DNA from: a virus
DNA: 38,218 bases
IMG/VR virus record: IMGVR_UViG_3300025806_000072
Coordinates: 1 to 38,218 of that record
Direction: 5' to 3' (one strand)
The position numbers were made by a program, and so were the translations under genes. Under the pieces are notes generated by a model. The model did not search any database, was not told the DNA's origin, and worked only from the letters and a program-made list of their open reading frames with translations. Position 1 is the first letter of the stretch; each line of letters starts with the position of its first letter. Shown here piece after piece: positions 17,937-25,568 of the stretch.

Positions 17937-18224
17937 TTATTTGAATTTAAAGCTTACTTGATAGTTTTCAATTTCCTTTTCCATGTTCCTTACAGATTCG
18001 TTACCATAATCCAATATCCTTTTCCTTATCCATGATAATTTATCTGGGGTAAAGTGGTCAGCAGTTTTAATTACTGGGTGATATTTTTTCGGCACTTCAT
18101 CATAAAGTTTTTGATAATGAAAGTCGTGATCTTTTTTCATATCCTCAACCAACATTAACATCGTCTTAAAAAGAGAAGAAATCTCCTTATAAGAGTGATC
18201 ATTTAGAATTTTTTTAGCACTCAT
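17937..18224 (-). CDS. Small hypothetical protein upstream of tail chaperones
   Basis: This is a 95-residue helical, charged protein (SYKEISSLFKTMLMLVEDMK ... LSWIRKRILDYGNESVRNME). I do not recognise a family. It is the first gene of the leftward tail operon, 6 bp before the first chaperone. It has one of the clearer Shine-Dalgarno sequences in the window (GAGG, 8 nt before ATG), and its promoter probably lies in the palindrome at 18236-18249. Position suggests a tail morphogenesis role, perhaps a chaperone accessory. Confidence 0.7.
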   Translation of the reverse strand: MSAKKILNDHSYKEISSLFKTMLMLVEDMKKDHDFHYQKLYDEVPKKYHPVIKTADHFTPDKLSWIRKRILDYGNESVRNMEKEIENYQVSFKFK

Positions 18225-18235
18225 ACCGTTTGCCT

Positions 18236-18249
18236 CGTATTATAATACG
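18236..18249. promoter_or_regulatory. Perfect 14-bp palindrome in divergent promoter region
   Basis: CGTATTATAATACG is its own reverse complement, so each strand carries TATAAT. It sits in the 46-bp gap between two divergent gene starts (18224 leftward, 18271 rightward). For the leftward gene the TATAAT ends 14 nt before ATG, leaving a short leader with GAGG. It could be a shared -10 element, an operator, or both. Confidence 0.5.
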
Positions 18250-18255
18250 AAAAAA

Positions 18256-18266
18256 AGTGTATTTTT
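18256..18266 (+). promoter_or_regulatory. GTGTAT-type late promoter candidate, rightward
   Basis: AGTGTATTTTT lies with GTGTAT at 18257-18262, exactly 8 nt before the ATG at 18271. The same arrangement is found before leftward genes at 29076 and 35315. If the TATTTT part acts as a -10, transcription would start at or next to the start codon. Confidence 0.4.
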
Positions 18267-18270
18267 CAAT

Positions 18271-18732
18271 ATGGCTGGCTTTTTATCTTCATCACAAATA
18301 TCTGAGATAGAATCTTTATATGGTACTCTCCACGAAACATTCGCTCAAAAAATAACCGTTTACAAGAACGGAAAGAAGACGCTTATCGCCCATGATCCCA
18401 AGTATAACTCAATATACAGCAGGAATGATTTGGGCAAAAGAGATAGCGTCGAGTATACTGTAGTATCTGAAACTTTCGATGCTAGGATATATTATATCAA
18501 AACAGAAGAAGAGTTTTTTAATAATTATAAAAGCCAAACAAAAGTAATTCTTCCTAAAGGGTCTGTAAAGGTAGTAGTAAAAAAAGAAGCCTTCGATTAT
18601 ATACAGGAAGCAAGAAGAGTTGAATTCGATGGCAGGAGGTTTACCATACATACAGATGGTGCTCCTTACGGACTGACGTCCAATCTGTTTTATACATTTT
18701 ACTTCACTCCACTTGACGAAGCTACAGATTAA
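18271..18732 (+). CDS. Head-tail connector / head completion protein (putative)
   Basis: This 153-residue protein opens the rightward block. It has a short helical N-terminus followed by mainly beta strands (KITVYKNGKKTLIAHDPKYN ... KVILPKGSVKVVVKKEAFDY). This is the pattern of small head-closure or stopper proteins of siphophages. It comes first in the order connector - neck - tail completion - tube. Its stop overlaps the next start as TAATG, suggesting coupled translation. No database family is claimed. The role is inferred from size, predicted fold and gene order. Confidence 0.6.
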   Translation: MAGFLSSSQISEIESLYGTLHETFAQKITVYKNGKKTLIAHDPKYNSIYSRNDLGKRDSVEYTVVSETFDARIYYIKTEEEFFNNYKSQTKVILPKGSVKVVVKKEAFDYIQEARRVEFDGRRFTIHTDGAPYGLTSNLFYTFYFTPLDEATD

Positions 18733-19310
18733 TGATCAGAATACCAAAAAGCGTAATTAAAAATATAGAGAGGAAGGCTCAAAAAGTCAAAAAGAAGGAC
18801 TTCCAAAATGTTTTTAAAAAAAGATTCGAAGAGACTAAAGCCGAAATGCTTCAGGAGTTCCTTTCTCATCCTGTCACGGTTGAGCTTTTAGGAGGGAATT
18901 CAAGTTCAAACATTAGCGGGACATTGGGAGGCCAATCTAACCTGTTCGCTTTTATTGGTTTCAACGCTACTGATAAGCCTGTAGATCAGATATTAAAAAT
19001 ACTAGAACAAACGAGCTTCAAAGATACTGGAGAATCAAATGCTGGAAGAAAATTTACAGTCATGATTCCCACCTCAGAAGAGATATTTTTGGCAACGCCC
19101 ATGCCTTGGGCAGCTGGTAGAAGTTGGGCTAGCGGTATCGAAAGAGGCATATCTGGATTAGGTTATTTACTAAATAAATCAAGTGCATCAAGTAGATCTG
19201 GTGTAGCTATACAAGCAGATAGAAAGGTTCGTACGGCCAAATTTCAAAACGTTCCATACATTTCGGCCCTTCTGAACAAGTACAAAAAAAAGTTTAAAGA
19301 AATGTCATGA
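18732..19310 (+). CDS. Neck / tail completion protein (putative, HK97 gp10-like position)
   Basis: This 192-residue protein has a strongly basic helical N-terminus (VIKNIERKAQKVKKKDFQNV) and a mixed C-terminal domain with MPWAAGRSWASGIERGISGL. The size, basic helix and position between the connector and a larger neck protein resemble HK97 gp10-type head-tail joining proteins. It overlaps its upstream neighbour by TAATG and its downstream neighbour by ATGA, so all three are probably translated as a coupled unit. The family assignment is inference. Confidence 0.55.
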   Translation: MIRIPKSVIKNIERKAQKVKKKDFQNVFKKRFEETKAEMLQEFLSHPVTVELLGGNSSSNISGTLGGQSNLFAFIGFNATDKPVDQILKILEQTSFKDTGESNAGRKFTVMIPTSEEIFLATPMPWAAGRSWASGIERGISGLGYLLNKSSASSRSGVAIQADRKVRTAKFQNVPYISALLNKYKKKFKEMS

Positions 19311-20179
19311 TCGAGCAACATCACCATAAAGTAACAAACTCATTTATTCTTTGGTTTGATAATTACTTATTAGACAAAGGTCAGGCCTACAGCAACAAAA
19401 CAGGTGTTCAATTTGAGCATTATGAAGATGCCCGTCTCGATTCTGGTTATCAAGCCTATGGAAGTCCCTACAAGCAATGGGTAACTGATTCTTCAATTCC
19501 TGGAGCAGTAATAGCTGACGGAGTCACTGTCGGAAACACGCCTTCAGGCGTATACGAATCTGGGATAACAGGAAGAAGCGGTATGGCTTTAGATTTCGAT
19601 AACGGCAGAGCTTTGATCGAAGGAACAAACAAGAATTATAACATCACATGTGATTTCGCTGTAAAAGACTTCAACGTATACTTTACCAACGATACCGAAG
19701 AAGATTTAATCGTAGAAAACAAATACGAACTAAACTCAAGAATATATTCGGAGCCAGAAGGGCACATTGAACCTTACGACCAAGTAGTCCCTGCTGTATT
19801 TATAACTACAGCGACATCACAAAACAAAGGTTTTGCTTTTGGCGGCATGGAAGAAACAACAATTACAATAAGTGCTTCGGTTTTGGCGGAAGACAGCTAC
19901 CAATTAGACGGAGTGCTTTCTATATTTAATGACTCAAGAAACGAGTGTTTTTCTTTGATTCCTATGTCCGCACATCCATTCAACGAATTCAACGATTTAA
20001 AAAGTGGAACTTATAACTATAAAGATCTCTCAAAAGAGCACGACAAGTGTAATAGTTTATATGTCAACGATGTAACCACATCAAAACTGACAGACAGGGC
20101 AAGAAAATCTTTATCTAATGATATGTTCGTTGGCTTTATAGATTTCGAACTTAAACAACATAGATTTAGACACCAATAA
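19307..20179 (+). CDS. Neck or tail terminator-like structural protein (putative)
   Basis: This 290-residue protein is predicted to be mainly beta and directly precedes two tail-tube genes, the usual place of the tail terminator. It is longer than usual terminators (about 130-200 residues). The middle part (residues about 40-90, rich in Gly, Tyr and Ser) may be an insertion, and the C-terminal region (DDLKSGTYNYKDL-type, then SNDMFVGFIDFELKQHRFR) ends in strands. No motif identifies it with certainty. It starts by ATGA overlap with the previous gene. Confidence 0.5.
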   Translation: MIEQHHHKVTNSFILWFDNYLLDKGQAYSNKTGVQFEHYEDARLDSGYQAYGSPYKQWVTDSSIPGAVIADGVTVGNTPSGVYESGITGRSGMALDFDNGRALIEGTNKNYNITCDFAVKDFNVYFTNDTEEDLIVENKYELNSRIYSEPEGHIEPYDQVVPAVFITTATSQNKGFAFGGMEETTITISASVLAEDSYQLDGVLSIFNDSRNECFSLIPMSAHPFNEFNDLKSGTYNYKDLSKEHDKCNSLYVNDVTTSKLTDRARKSLSNDMFVGFIDFELKQHRFRHQ

Positions 20180-20228
20180 ATTTCACAAACCCCCAAAACA
20201 ACTGTAACCATTTTAAATAATCATAGCT

Positions 20229-21395
20229 ATGGCAAGAAATAGAGTAATTTATCAATCAGAAGCACTTTTCGTCAGTAAAGAGTATAACTCAACTGGACTC
20301 AGTGATCACACGCAACTTCATCGTGTACAAAGTGCTAATTACGGTTTTACAATCAACCGTCAGGACGTTAACCAGTATGGCAACCTCGCCAGAATTGATT
20401 CTTTGGTGTTGGAACCACCAACGGTCAACTTCGACATTAGTTATTATGTAACTAACGGATACAACGAAAGAGCGTTGGATTTCGCCGTCGAAAACACATT
20501 CAATACAACTAAAGCACAATTTGCATCTGGTCACTTAGGTGCAGGTTCTGGGCAAAACTTCTACATTCTTACTGTAGACGAAGGTAAAGACGCAAACCTC
20601 AATAGGGCAGCTGGTGGTACAACCAACACTGTTATTGGTTTGGGCAATTCATTCCTTACGGATTACACCCTTGACCTTTCTGTTGGATCTCTCCCAACTG
20701 CTACAGCGTCCTTCGAAGCTTCAAACATTCTTTCTGACGCCACTGTATCTGGAAACCTTGGACTTAAGGCCTTTACTGGTATTAAAAGTCCAGGAGTAGA
20801 CCCAGTTAATGGAGATTCTATACCATTCGAAGTGCAAATTCCTTATGCATCAGGAAACTCACACACTGGAGATTATGTTGCAGACGCCGAAGACCAACTT
20901 TCAGCTCTTAGACCTGGAGACATCACACTTGATCTTTCTAGCTTCGATGGGGAGGTTCTCACAAAGTTAGACGGAACATCAGGCATTCACATTCAGAGCG
21001 CTTCTCTCTCTCTTCCTCTTTCAAGAACGCCAATCGAAAGACTTGGATCTAAGTTCCCATTTGCCCGAGTCGTCGACTTCCCAGTTAACGCTACTCTCAC
21101 AGTAAACGCTATTGTTAACACAATGGAGGCTCAAAACCTAGCAAGCATGATCAGTGGTTGCGGACAAGGTAACCTTAGAGATGTTACCATCACCATGAAA
21201 GAGTGTGGAGGAACCACCAATGGAATGATCTTCGGATTGTCTGGATGCACAATCGACTCAGAGAGCTTCTCTTCCAGCATTGGCTCAAACAAGAGTGTTG
21301 ACCTTACATTCTCCACTCAAATTGGCGGAACAAAGGATGTATCAAAAGGAATTTTCGTAAGCGGAAACAACGACACCAAGCTTCCTTGGGAATAA
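20229..21395 (+). CDS. Major tail tube protein, copy 1
   Basis: This 388-residue protein is paralogous to the next gene. Shared blocks are TINRQDVNQYGNLARIDS (residues about 41-58), FLTDYTLDLSVGSLPTA (about 142-158), RPGDITLDL, and SLPLSRTPIERLGSKFPFAR (about 258-278). Codons are more biased toward C-ending forms (AAC, TTC, CTC) than in the tail-tip genes, as expected for an abundant virion protein. Position after the neck genes fits the tail tube. The leader is AT-rich without a Shine-Dalgarno. Together with copy 2 it could form a mixed or alternating tube, or one copy may be an alternative form. The tube role is inferred from paralogy, abundance-type codon use and gene order. Confidence 0.8.
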   Translation: MARNRVIYQSEALFVSKEYNSTGLSDHTQLHRVQSANYGFTINRQDVNQYGNLARIDSLVLEPPTVNFDISYYVTNGYNERALDFAVENTFNTTKAQFASGHLGAGSGQNFYILTVDEGKDANLNRAAGGTTNTVIGLGNSFLTDYTLDLSVGSLPTATASFEASNILSDATVSGNLGLKAFTGIKSPGVDPVNGDSIPFEVQIPYASGNSHTGDYVADAEDQLSALRPGDITLDLSSFDGEVLTKLDGTSGIHIQSASLSLPLSRTPIERLGSKFPFARVVDFPVNATLTVNAIVNTMEAQNLASMISGCGQGNLRDVTITMKECGGTTNGMIFGLSGCTIDSESFSSSIGSNKSVDLTFSTQIGGTKDVSKGIFVSGNNDTKLPWE

Positions 21396-21428
21396 TATCA
21401 AAAAGTAAACAATAAACATTTTTAAAAC

Positions 21429-22565
21429 ATGTCAAGAAATAGAGTAATTTACCAATCAGAGTCTCTTTATACAAGTAAAGAGGTAAACTCCACTGCCACT
21501 GGAGATCACCATGAGCTAATCAGGGTTCAAAGCGCAAACTATGGATTCACCATTAATAGACAGGACGTTAACCAATACGGCAACCTTGCTCGTATTGATT
21601 CGCTTGTTCTAGAACCACCAACTGTAAACTTCGACTTTTCATACTATCTTACAGATGGACTCAATGAAAAAGCCTTAGGTTTTGATATATCCAACACCTC
21701 TCAGTTCGTTAGCGGGTTTTTGGAAACCTCTAGCGGCAAGAACTTCTACATAGTAACTTCAGATGAGGGCCAAGACTCTACAACGTTTGTGGAAAACGAA
21801 GAATACAGCCTTATTGGAATTGGTAATGCATTCCTTAGTGATTATACTGTGGATCTTTCTGTAGGCTCACTTCCTACGGCAACAGTATCCTTTGAAGGTT
21901 CAAACATCAACTCTCAAAACGGTTCCGTAACAGGAACAGTTCCTTCAGCTTTTGCTCTTACTGGAGCTCTTCCTTCTGTCGACCCAGAAGACGGAACCAT
22001 TATCGCTGGATCAACTAGTATCCAAGTGCCTCAAAACACTGGCCAAGACGGACCTACAGCATTAAGACCTGGAGATATTGTTCTCGGTTTTGACGGTTTT
22101 GACGGAGGCGCTGCAGAATCTGGAACGCTAACATCTCTTGTTGGTGCTGGAGGATTCCACGTTCAGAGTGCATCTATTTCAGTACCTCTCTCAAGAACAC
22201 CTATTGAGCGTGTAGGATCAAAATTCCCATTCGCGCGTGTTGTTGACTTCCCAGTTAACGCCACAATGACTGTAAACGCTGTTCTTAATGAAATCGAAGC
22301 TGGAAACCTTGCAGATCTTATCGCTGGTTGTGCTAGCTCAGAGGGCAAAGAAGTTTCTATCCTACTTAATCAATGTGAAGGCGACAACGCAATCAAATGG
22401 ACGCTCAAAGGAGCTACCCTTGATTCCGAGAGTTGGTCTTCTAGTGTTGGTTCTAACAAAACAGTTGACATCACCTTTGGTGTCCAACTTGGAGGAATCG
22501 AAGATATCGAAAGAGGTATCATTTGCAGCGGCGCTGGCAATACAAGGCCAGTATTCGGTGTATAA
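21429..22565 (+). CDS. Major tail tube protein, copy 2
   Basis: This 378-residue protein is a close paralogue of the preceding gene, with almost identical N-terminus (RNRVIYQSE), TINRQDVNQYGNLARIDSLV and PLSRTPIERVGSKFPFARVV blocks. The segments between the blocks (for example residues about 75-120 and 165-215) differ strongly, suggesting surface loops that diverge while the tube core is kept. It is the last gene of the rightward block and is followed by a strong bidirectional terminator. A third close copy is on the minus strand at the left window edge. Confidence 0.8.
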   Translation: MSRNRVIYQSESLYTSKEVNSTATGDHHELIRVQSANYGFTINRQDVNQYGNLARIDSLVLEPPTVNFDFSYYLTDGLNEKALGFDISNTSQFVSGFLETSSGKNFYIVTSDEGQDSTTFVENEEYSLIGIGNAFLSDYTVDLSVGSLPTATVSFEGSNINSQNGSVTGTVPSAFALTGALPSVDPEDGTIIAGSTSIQVPQNTGQDGPTALRPGDIVLGFDGFDGGAAESGTLTSLVGAGGFHVQSASISVPLSRTPIERVGSKFPFARVVDFPVNATMTVNAVLNEIEAGNLADLIAGCASSEGKEVSILLNQCEGDNAIKWTLKGATLDSESWSSSVGSNKTVDITFGVQLGGIEDIERGIICSGAGNTRPVFGV

Positions 22566-22601
22566 AACTTTCGCTGTTTGTGTTTGTTATATAAATGAAA
22601 A

Positions 22602-22619
22602 CCCCGCCTTAGGGCGGGG
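22602..22619. terminator. Bidirectional intrinsic terminator
   Basis: A CCCCGCC / GGCGGGG stem with a 4-nt loop is followed on the plus strand by a T-rich tail (CTTTCTTTTG) and preceded by AAAA, which gives a T tract on the minus strand. It lies between the rightward tube gene (stop 22565) and the convergent leftward gene (stop 22663), so it can end transcripts from both sides. Confidence 0.9.
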
Positions 22620-22662
22620 CTTTCTTTTGTCCAGTTGTTTCTGGCTATGTTGATTTTTAAAA

Positions 22663-23115
22663 TTAATCAGCAGCTTCTATACCTCCAACCTGTCTAGGCT
22701 CGGATTGGTACATGTTGTATTGTGCTACTAACATATCTAGGCTTGCTTTAGCGTCTCCAGCCATACCGCGAATTACTTTTGCGGTTTCGTTCTTATTAGT
22801 GAACGTCACCCTGCTCTCGCCATCGCTTATTGAGGCTATGCTATTTGAATCTGTCTCACATGTGCCTATAATGCCACGTAGAGCGTTCCTAGCCTTCTTG
22901 GAGTAGTAATTGTATAGATAGAGCTGCTTATACACAGCTTGCGCCTCAGAGTCCAATTCTTGAGCATCTATGCAGAACGATGTGTTGATCATAGTATTTA
23001 ACAACCCAAGGTTAGCCTCTAGCCAACACTCTATAGATTGTAAACTATTAAGTTCCGAGTCATTATCAAACTCGCACTCCATTATTTCCTTAGCAAGGTC
23101 TTCTAAAACAGCCAT
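22663..23115 (-). CDS. Head completion adaptor-like protein (putative)
   Basis: This is a 150-residue, mainly helical protein (SLQSIECWLEANLGLLNTMI, then a Tyr-rich QAVYKQLYLYNYYSKKARNAL stretch). It is the last gene of the leftward head operon, after the capsid genes, where helical packaging adaptors (gp6/gp15 type) are usually encoded. I infer an adaptor or other small virion protein; no family motif is claimed. A GTGTAAT element lies 11 nt before the ATG. Confidence 0.5.
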   Translation of the reverse strand: MAVLEDLAKEIMECEFDNDSELNSLQSIECWLEANLGLLNTMINTSFCIDAQELDSEAQAVYKQLYLYNYYSKKARNALRGIIGTCETDSNSIASISDGESRVTFTNKNETAKVIRGMAGDAKASLDMLVAQYNMYQSEPRQVGGIEAAD

Positions 23116-23125
23116 CTTATAAGAG

Positions 23126-23134
23126 ATTACACTA
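23126..23134 (-). promoter_or_regulatory. TAGTGTAAT late promoter candidate
   Basis: On the minus strand TAGTGTAAT occupies the short gap before the gene starting at 23115, with 11 nt between GTGTAA and ATG. It matches the elements at 34373 and 35650. Confidence 0.4.
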
Positions 23135-23138
23135 AGAA

Positions 23139-23681
23139 TTAAATTTCTCCCAGTATTCTAAGGGTTTCTGCGTGTTTTGGATTATTAGGGTCCAACTGAA
23201 CTACAGAACTTGCCTCTGGCATGATATTCCTCATGTTATTCTTGTTCGATGCATTGAATTCCTTCAACAAACAAGCTTTCAATTCAACTTGATTCATGAA
23301 TGGATTAATACCCACCTTATAAGCGAGGTCTCTCATGTCGCTATAAGTCATACCTTTGATTTTGTTCTCAAAAATATCTGCCTCATTAGTACCAAAAGGG
23401 TTAACCTCGTCAACACCAAGGATCTTTTCAAGCTTAGACATTTTTTCCCTAAACTCTGGAGTGTTTACCTCGTTATTAGCTTTCATCTCATTGATCTCGT
23501 CAATAAGGGTTTTCTTTTTTGGCTTTGGCTCCTCAGCAACTTCTTTTTTAGCTACTGCTTTCTTAGTCTTCTTTGCAGACTTCTTGCTTTTCTTTGAGGC
23601 TTTAGGCGTAAGGTCTGCACACTCTTGCGACTTATCTACACCGTAAGATACGTCCATTTTCTTTGAGTTTTCTTCTTCCAT
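23139..23681 (-). CDS. Lysine-rich hypothetical protein downstream of capsid gene
   Basis: This 180-residue protein has an N-terminal part (about 25-60) extremely rich in Lys/Ala (KASKKSKKSAKKTKKAVAKK), typical of flexible, DNA- or RNA-binding tails. The C-terminal half holds MTYSDMRDLAYKVGINPFMN followed by QVELKACLLKEF, which resembles a SAP/HeH-type helix-extended-loop-helix. A role in packing or binding DNA inside the head, or in the virion interior, is possible but not proven. A terminator separates it from the capsid gene upstream, and it has its own promoter candidate 9 nt before ATG. Confidence 0.65.
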   Translation of the reverse strand: MEEENSKKMDVSYGVDKSQECADLTPKASKKSKKSAKKTKKAVAKKEVAEEPKPKKKTLIDEINEMKANNEVNTPEFREKMSKLEKILGVDEVNPFGTNEADIFENKIKGMTYSDMRDLAYKVGINPFMNQVELKACLLKEFNASNKNNMRNIMPEASSVVQLDPNNPKHAETLRILGEI

Positions 23682-23686
23682 GATAT

Positions 23687-23696
23687 TATTATACGT
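23687..23696 (-). promoter_or_regulatory. ACGTATAAT late promoter candidate
   Basis: On the minus strand ACGTATAATAATATC precedes the ATG at 23681. TATAAT ends 6 nt before the ATG, so transcription would begin at about the start codon. It lies just after the terminator at 23721-23748, which supports a separate transcript. Confidence 0.5.
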
Positions 23697-23720
23697 TTGT
23701 TGTTAAGTATTTACACAAAA

Positions 23721-23748
23721 AAAGGCCACTCCGTTAAGAGTGACCTTT
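23721..23748 (-). terminator. Intrinsic terminator after major capsid gene
   Basis: On the minus strand an 11-bp stem AAAGGTCACTC / GAGTGGCCTTT (one G-U pair) with a 6-nt loop is followed by a run of T. It lies 25 bp after the capsid gene stop (23773). The G-U pair replaces a mismatch on the other strand, so it is best as a leftward terminator. Confidence 0.85.
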
Positions 23749-23772
23749 AAATTTATTAGTATTTAGTTTTTA

Positions 23773-24906
23773 TTAACCAAGTCCGTTAGCAACGATACCA
23801 AGAAGAGCGCGGTTATCAAGAACCATGCGTCCTTCTTCGAGGCCACCAAACCAACCGATCTTGTTTTGACGAATGCTGTACTGGTCGTCAGCTGTAAGCT
23901 GGAACTCAGAACCATTCTCTTCGTCAACTGCGATTGCCTTAACAAGGGCTTCGCGTCCACGATCAAGACCAACGAGGATTTCGTCACCTGTGCCAAACTC
24001 AGCGTCACCAGTAGTGCCGTCTGCTTTTGCATAGGTAGAAGAACCTGCAACAGTGTCAAAGATTGTGTTGAACTTTTGTCCAGCACCAAGCTCGTTAACT
24101 TCCATAAGGGAAATACCGTAGAAACTTGGAAGACCACCACCAGCTTGATAAACTGAATCACGAAGGCTCTCAGGAGCAGCGAGATCGTTACCAGTTGCAG
24201 CAGTAGACTTTGTGTTTACTGGGTTGTAAGCCATTTCACGAAGAGCTTTAACAGCTTCTGGGGAAACAAGGATGTCGGTAATACCGCGACGTCCACCTTC
24301 AGGTGATCCTTTGCTCCAAGAAGTATTAATGCGCTTGGCGCGAGTAAGAAGCTCGTTGAAGTCGTCAAGAAGGAACGAACCGTCTGTAGCAGCACGGAAA
24401 ACGTGATCCTTACCGTTAGTGGTAGCACCAGCAAGTGCGCCCATGATCAGGTTAGCAGAAGTACGCTCCTGCTTCATAAGGATTTCTTGAGCCATACGAG
24501 TGAATGTTTTGCTTACAACGTCCATGCGGCTCTTGGCAGCATAACGACGATCAAAGCTAACAGCAGTATCTAGGCTGTAAGTAGCAATCTTCAGCTCAGA
24601 AACTGTAGGAACAACTTGGTTCTGTGGAAGGCCACCAGCAACAGTGTTGCTGTATACCTGCACGTAGTCCTCGTCGCTTACGTCATAGTAAAGGTCAAGA
24701 GGAATAGAAGGGTTGTCTTCAGAGTTGAATTGAAGAGAAGTGAATAGGTTACTAAGCACTGGTGCGTTGTTGATGACTTCAGCGATAACTGGACCGATGA
24801 ATTCAGCAAGTGCAACTTGAGCTTCGTAAGCAACCGAGCGGTTCTTAGAAGCCATAGCTTTAATAAGCTCGATTTGTTCTGGTGTTCTTTTAAGAGAAAT
24901 TTTCAT
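23773..24906 (-). CDS. Major capsid protein (HK97 fold)
   Basis: This 377-residue protein follows the protease-scaffold and decoration genes. It has features of HK97-type major capsid proteins: a helical N-arm (EAQVALAEFIGPVIAEVINN), an acidic loop region, an A-domain-like end (DQYSIRQNKIGWFGGLEEGR) and the closing DNRALLGIVANGLG. Codon use is biased to favoured codons, as in the tube genes. The strong terminator just downstream fits an abundant product. The leader ends TATATATAAATATG, which is like a T4 late promoter (TATAAATA) placed at the start codon itself. No cleavage site by the prohead protease can be named. Confidence 0.9.
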   Translation of the reverse strand: MKISLKRTPEQIELIKAMASKNRSVAYEAQVALAEFIGPVIAEVINNAPVLSNLFTSLQFNSEDNPSIPLDLYYDVSDEDYVQVYSNTVAGGLPQNQVVPTVSELKIATYSLDTAVSFDRRYAAKSRMDVVSKTFTRMAQEILMKQERTSANLIMGALAGATTNGKDHVFRAATDGSFLLDDFNELLTRAKRINTSWSKGSPEGGRRGITDILVSPEAVKALREMAYNPVNTKSTAATGNDLAAPESLRDSVYQAGGGLPSFYGISLMEVNELGAGQKFNTIFDTVAGSSTYAKADGTTGDAEFGTGDEILVGLDRGREALVKAIAVDEENGSEFQLTADDQYSIRQNKIGWFGGLEEGRMVLDNRALLGIVANGLG

Positions 24907-24936
24907 ATTTATATATATTCTAGTTAATTGTTAAGA

Positions 24937-25545
24937 TTACAGACCAAGAGCGATAACAGCATAATTGCCTTCCCAAGCATCAGTAACGGTGCCGCTTGAA
25001 CGGCTACCAGTACCAATGACAGTACCAACTTTGTCAGCTGAGTTTGCTGCGCAAGCAATAACCTTGCCGCTTTCAGCCGCGCTGAGTTGAACTCCGCCTC
25101 CAACGACAAGTGCACCGCTGTAGCCCTCTGCAGTAAGAGTAAATACTCCGCGAGTGGCGACAGGGACAGCCTGACCTGGCATAACAGCAAAAAGCTCTTC
25201 AGCTTTTACTGGATTGTAAAGAAGCTTCTCACCGTTCTCGTCAGCCTTAGCGGTCTGGCGAAGAGTAAGACCAAGACATGCATCACCGCTAATAGCAGGA
25301 GTGCACTCAAGGTTTACCTTTGGGTATTGAGCTTTGATGAAAGGATAATCTGTCTTACCGAGGTAAGAGTCATCCGAGTAAGAAACTGGATCCTTATCAA
25401 AATCTCCAGCGGAGACTTTAACAAAAACACCAGCATCACCAGCACCTGTGTCTGTAGTAGACGCATTAGCACTAGCACCGTCAAGAGCGAAAAGATTGAT
25501 TACATCGTTTTCGTCATATTGTCTGAATGGTAGAATTCTGAGCAT
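24937..25545 (-). CDS. Capsid decoration / stabilisation protein (putative)
   Basis: This 202-residue, Gly/Ala/Val-rich beta protein lies between protease-scaffold and major capsid genes, the usual place of head decoration proteins (lambda gpD position). The C-terminal half, from PVATRGVFTLTAEGYSGAL to the DAWEGNYAVIAL end, has the repeating small-residue beta pattern of such proteins. Codons are biased like those of the capsid gene, suggesting high expression. The leader is A-rich (AAACAAAAAACAAAATT) without a Shine-Dalgarno. Confidence 0.65.
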   Translation of the reverse strand: MLRILPFRQYDENDVINLFALDGASANASTTDTGAGDAGVFVKVSAGDFDKDPVSYSDDSYLGKTDYPFIKAQYPKVNLECTPAISGDACLGLTLRQTAKADENGEKLLYNPVKAEELFAVMPGQAVPVATRGVFTLTAEGYSGALVVGGGVQLSAAESGKVIACAANSADKVGTVIGTGSRSSGTVTDAWEGNYAVIALGL

Positions 25546-25568
25546 AATTTTGTTTTTTGTTTAGATTT

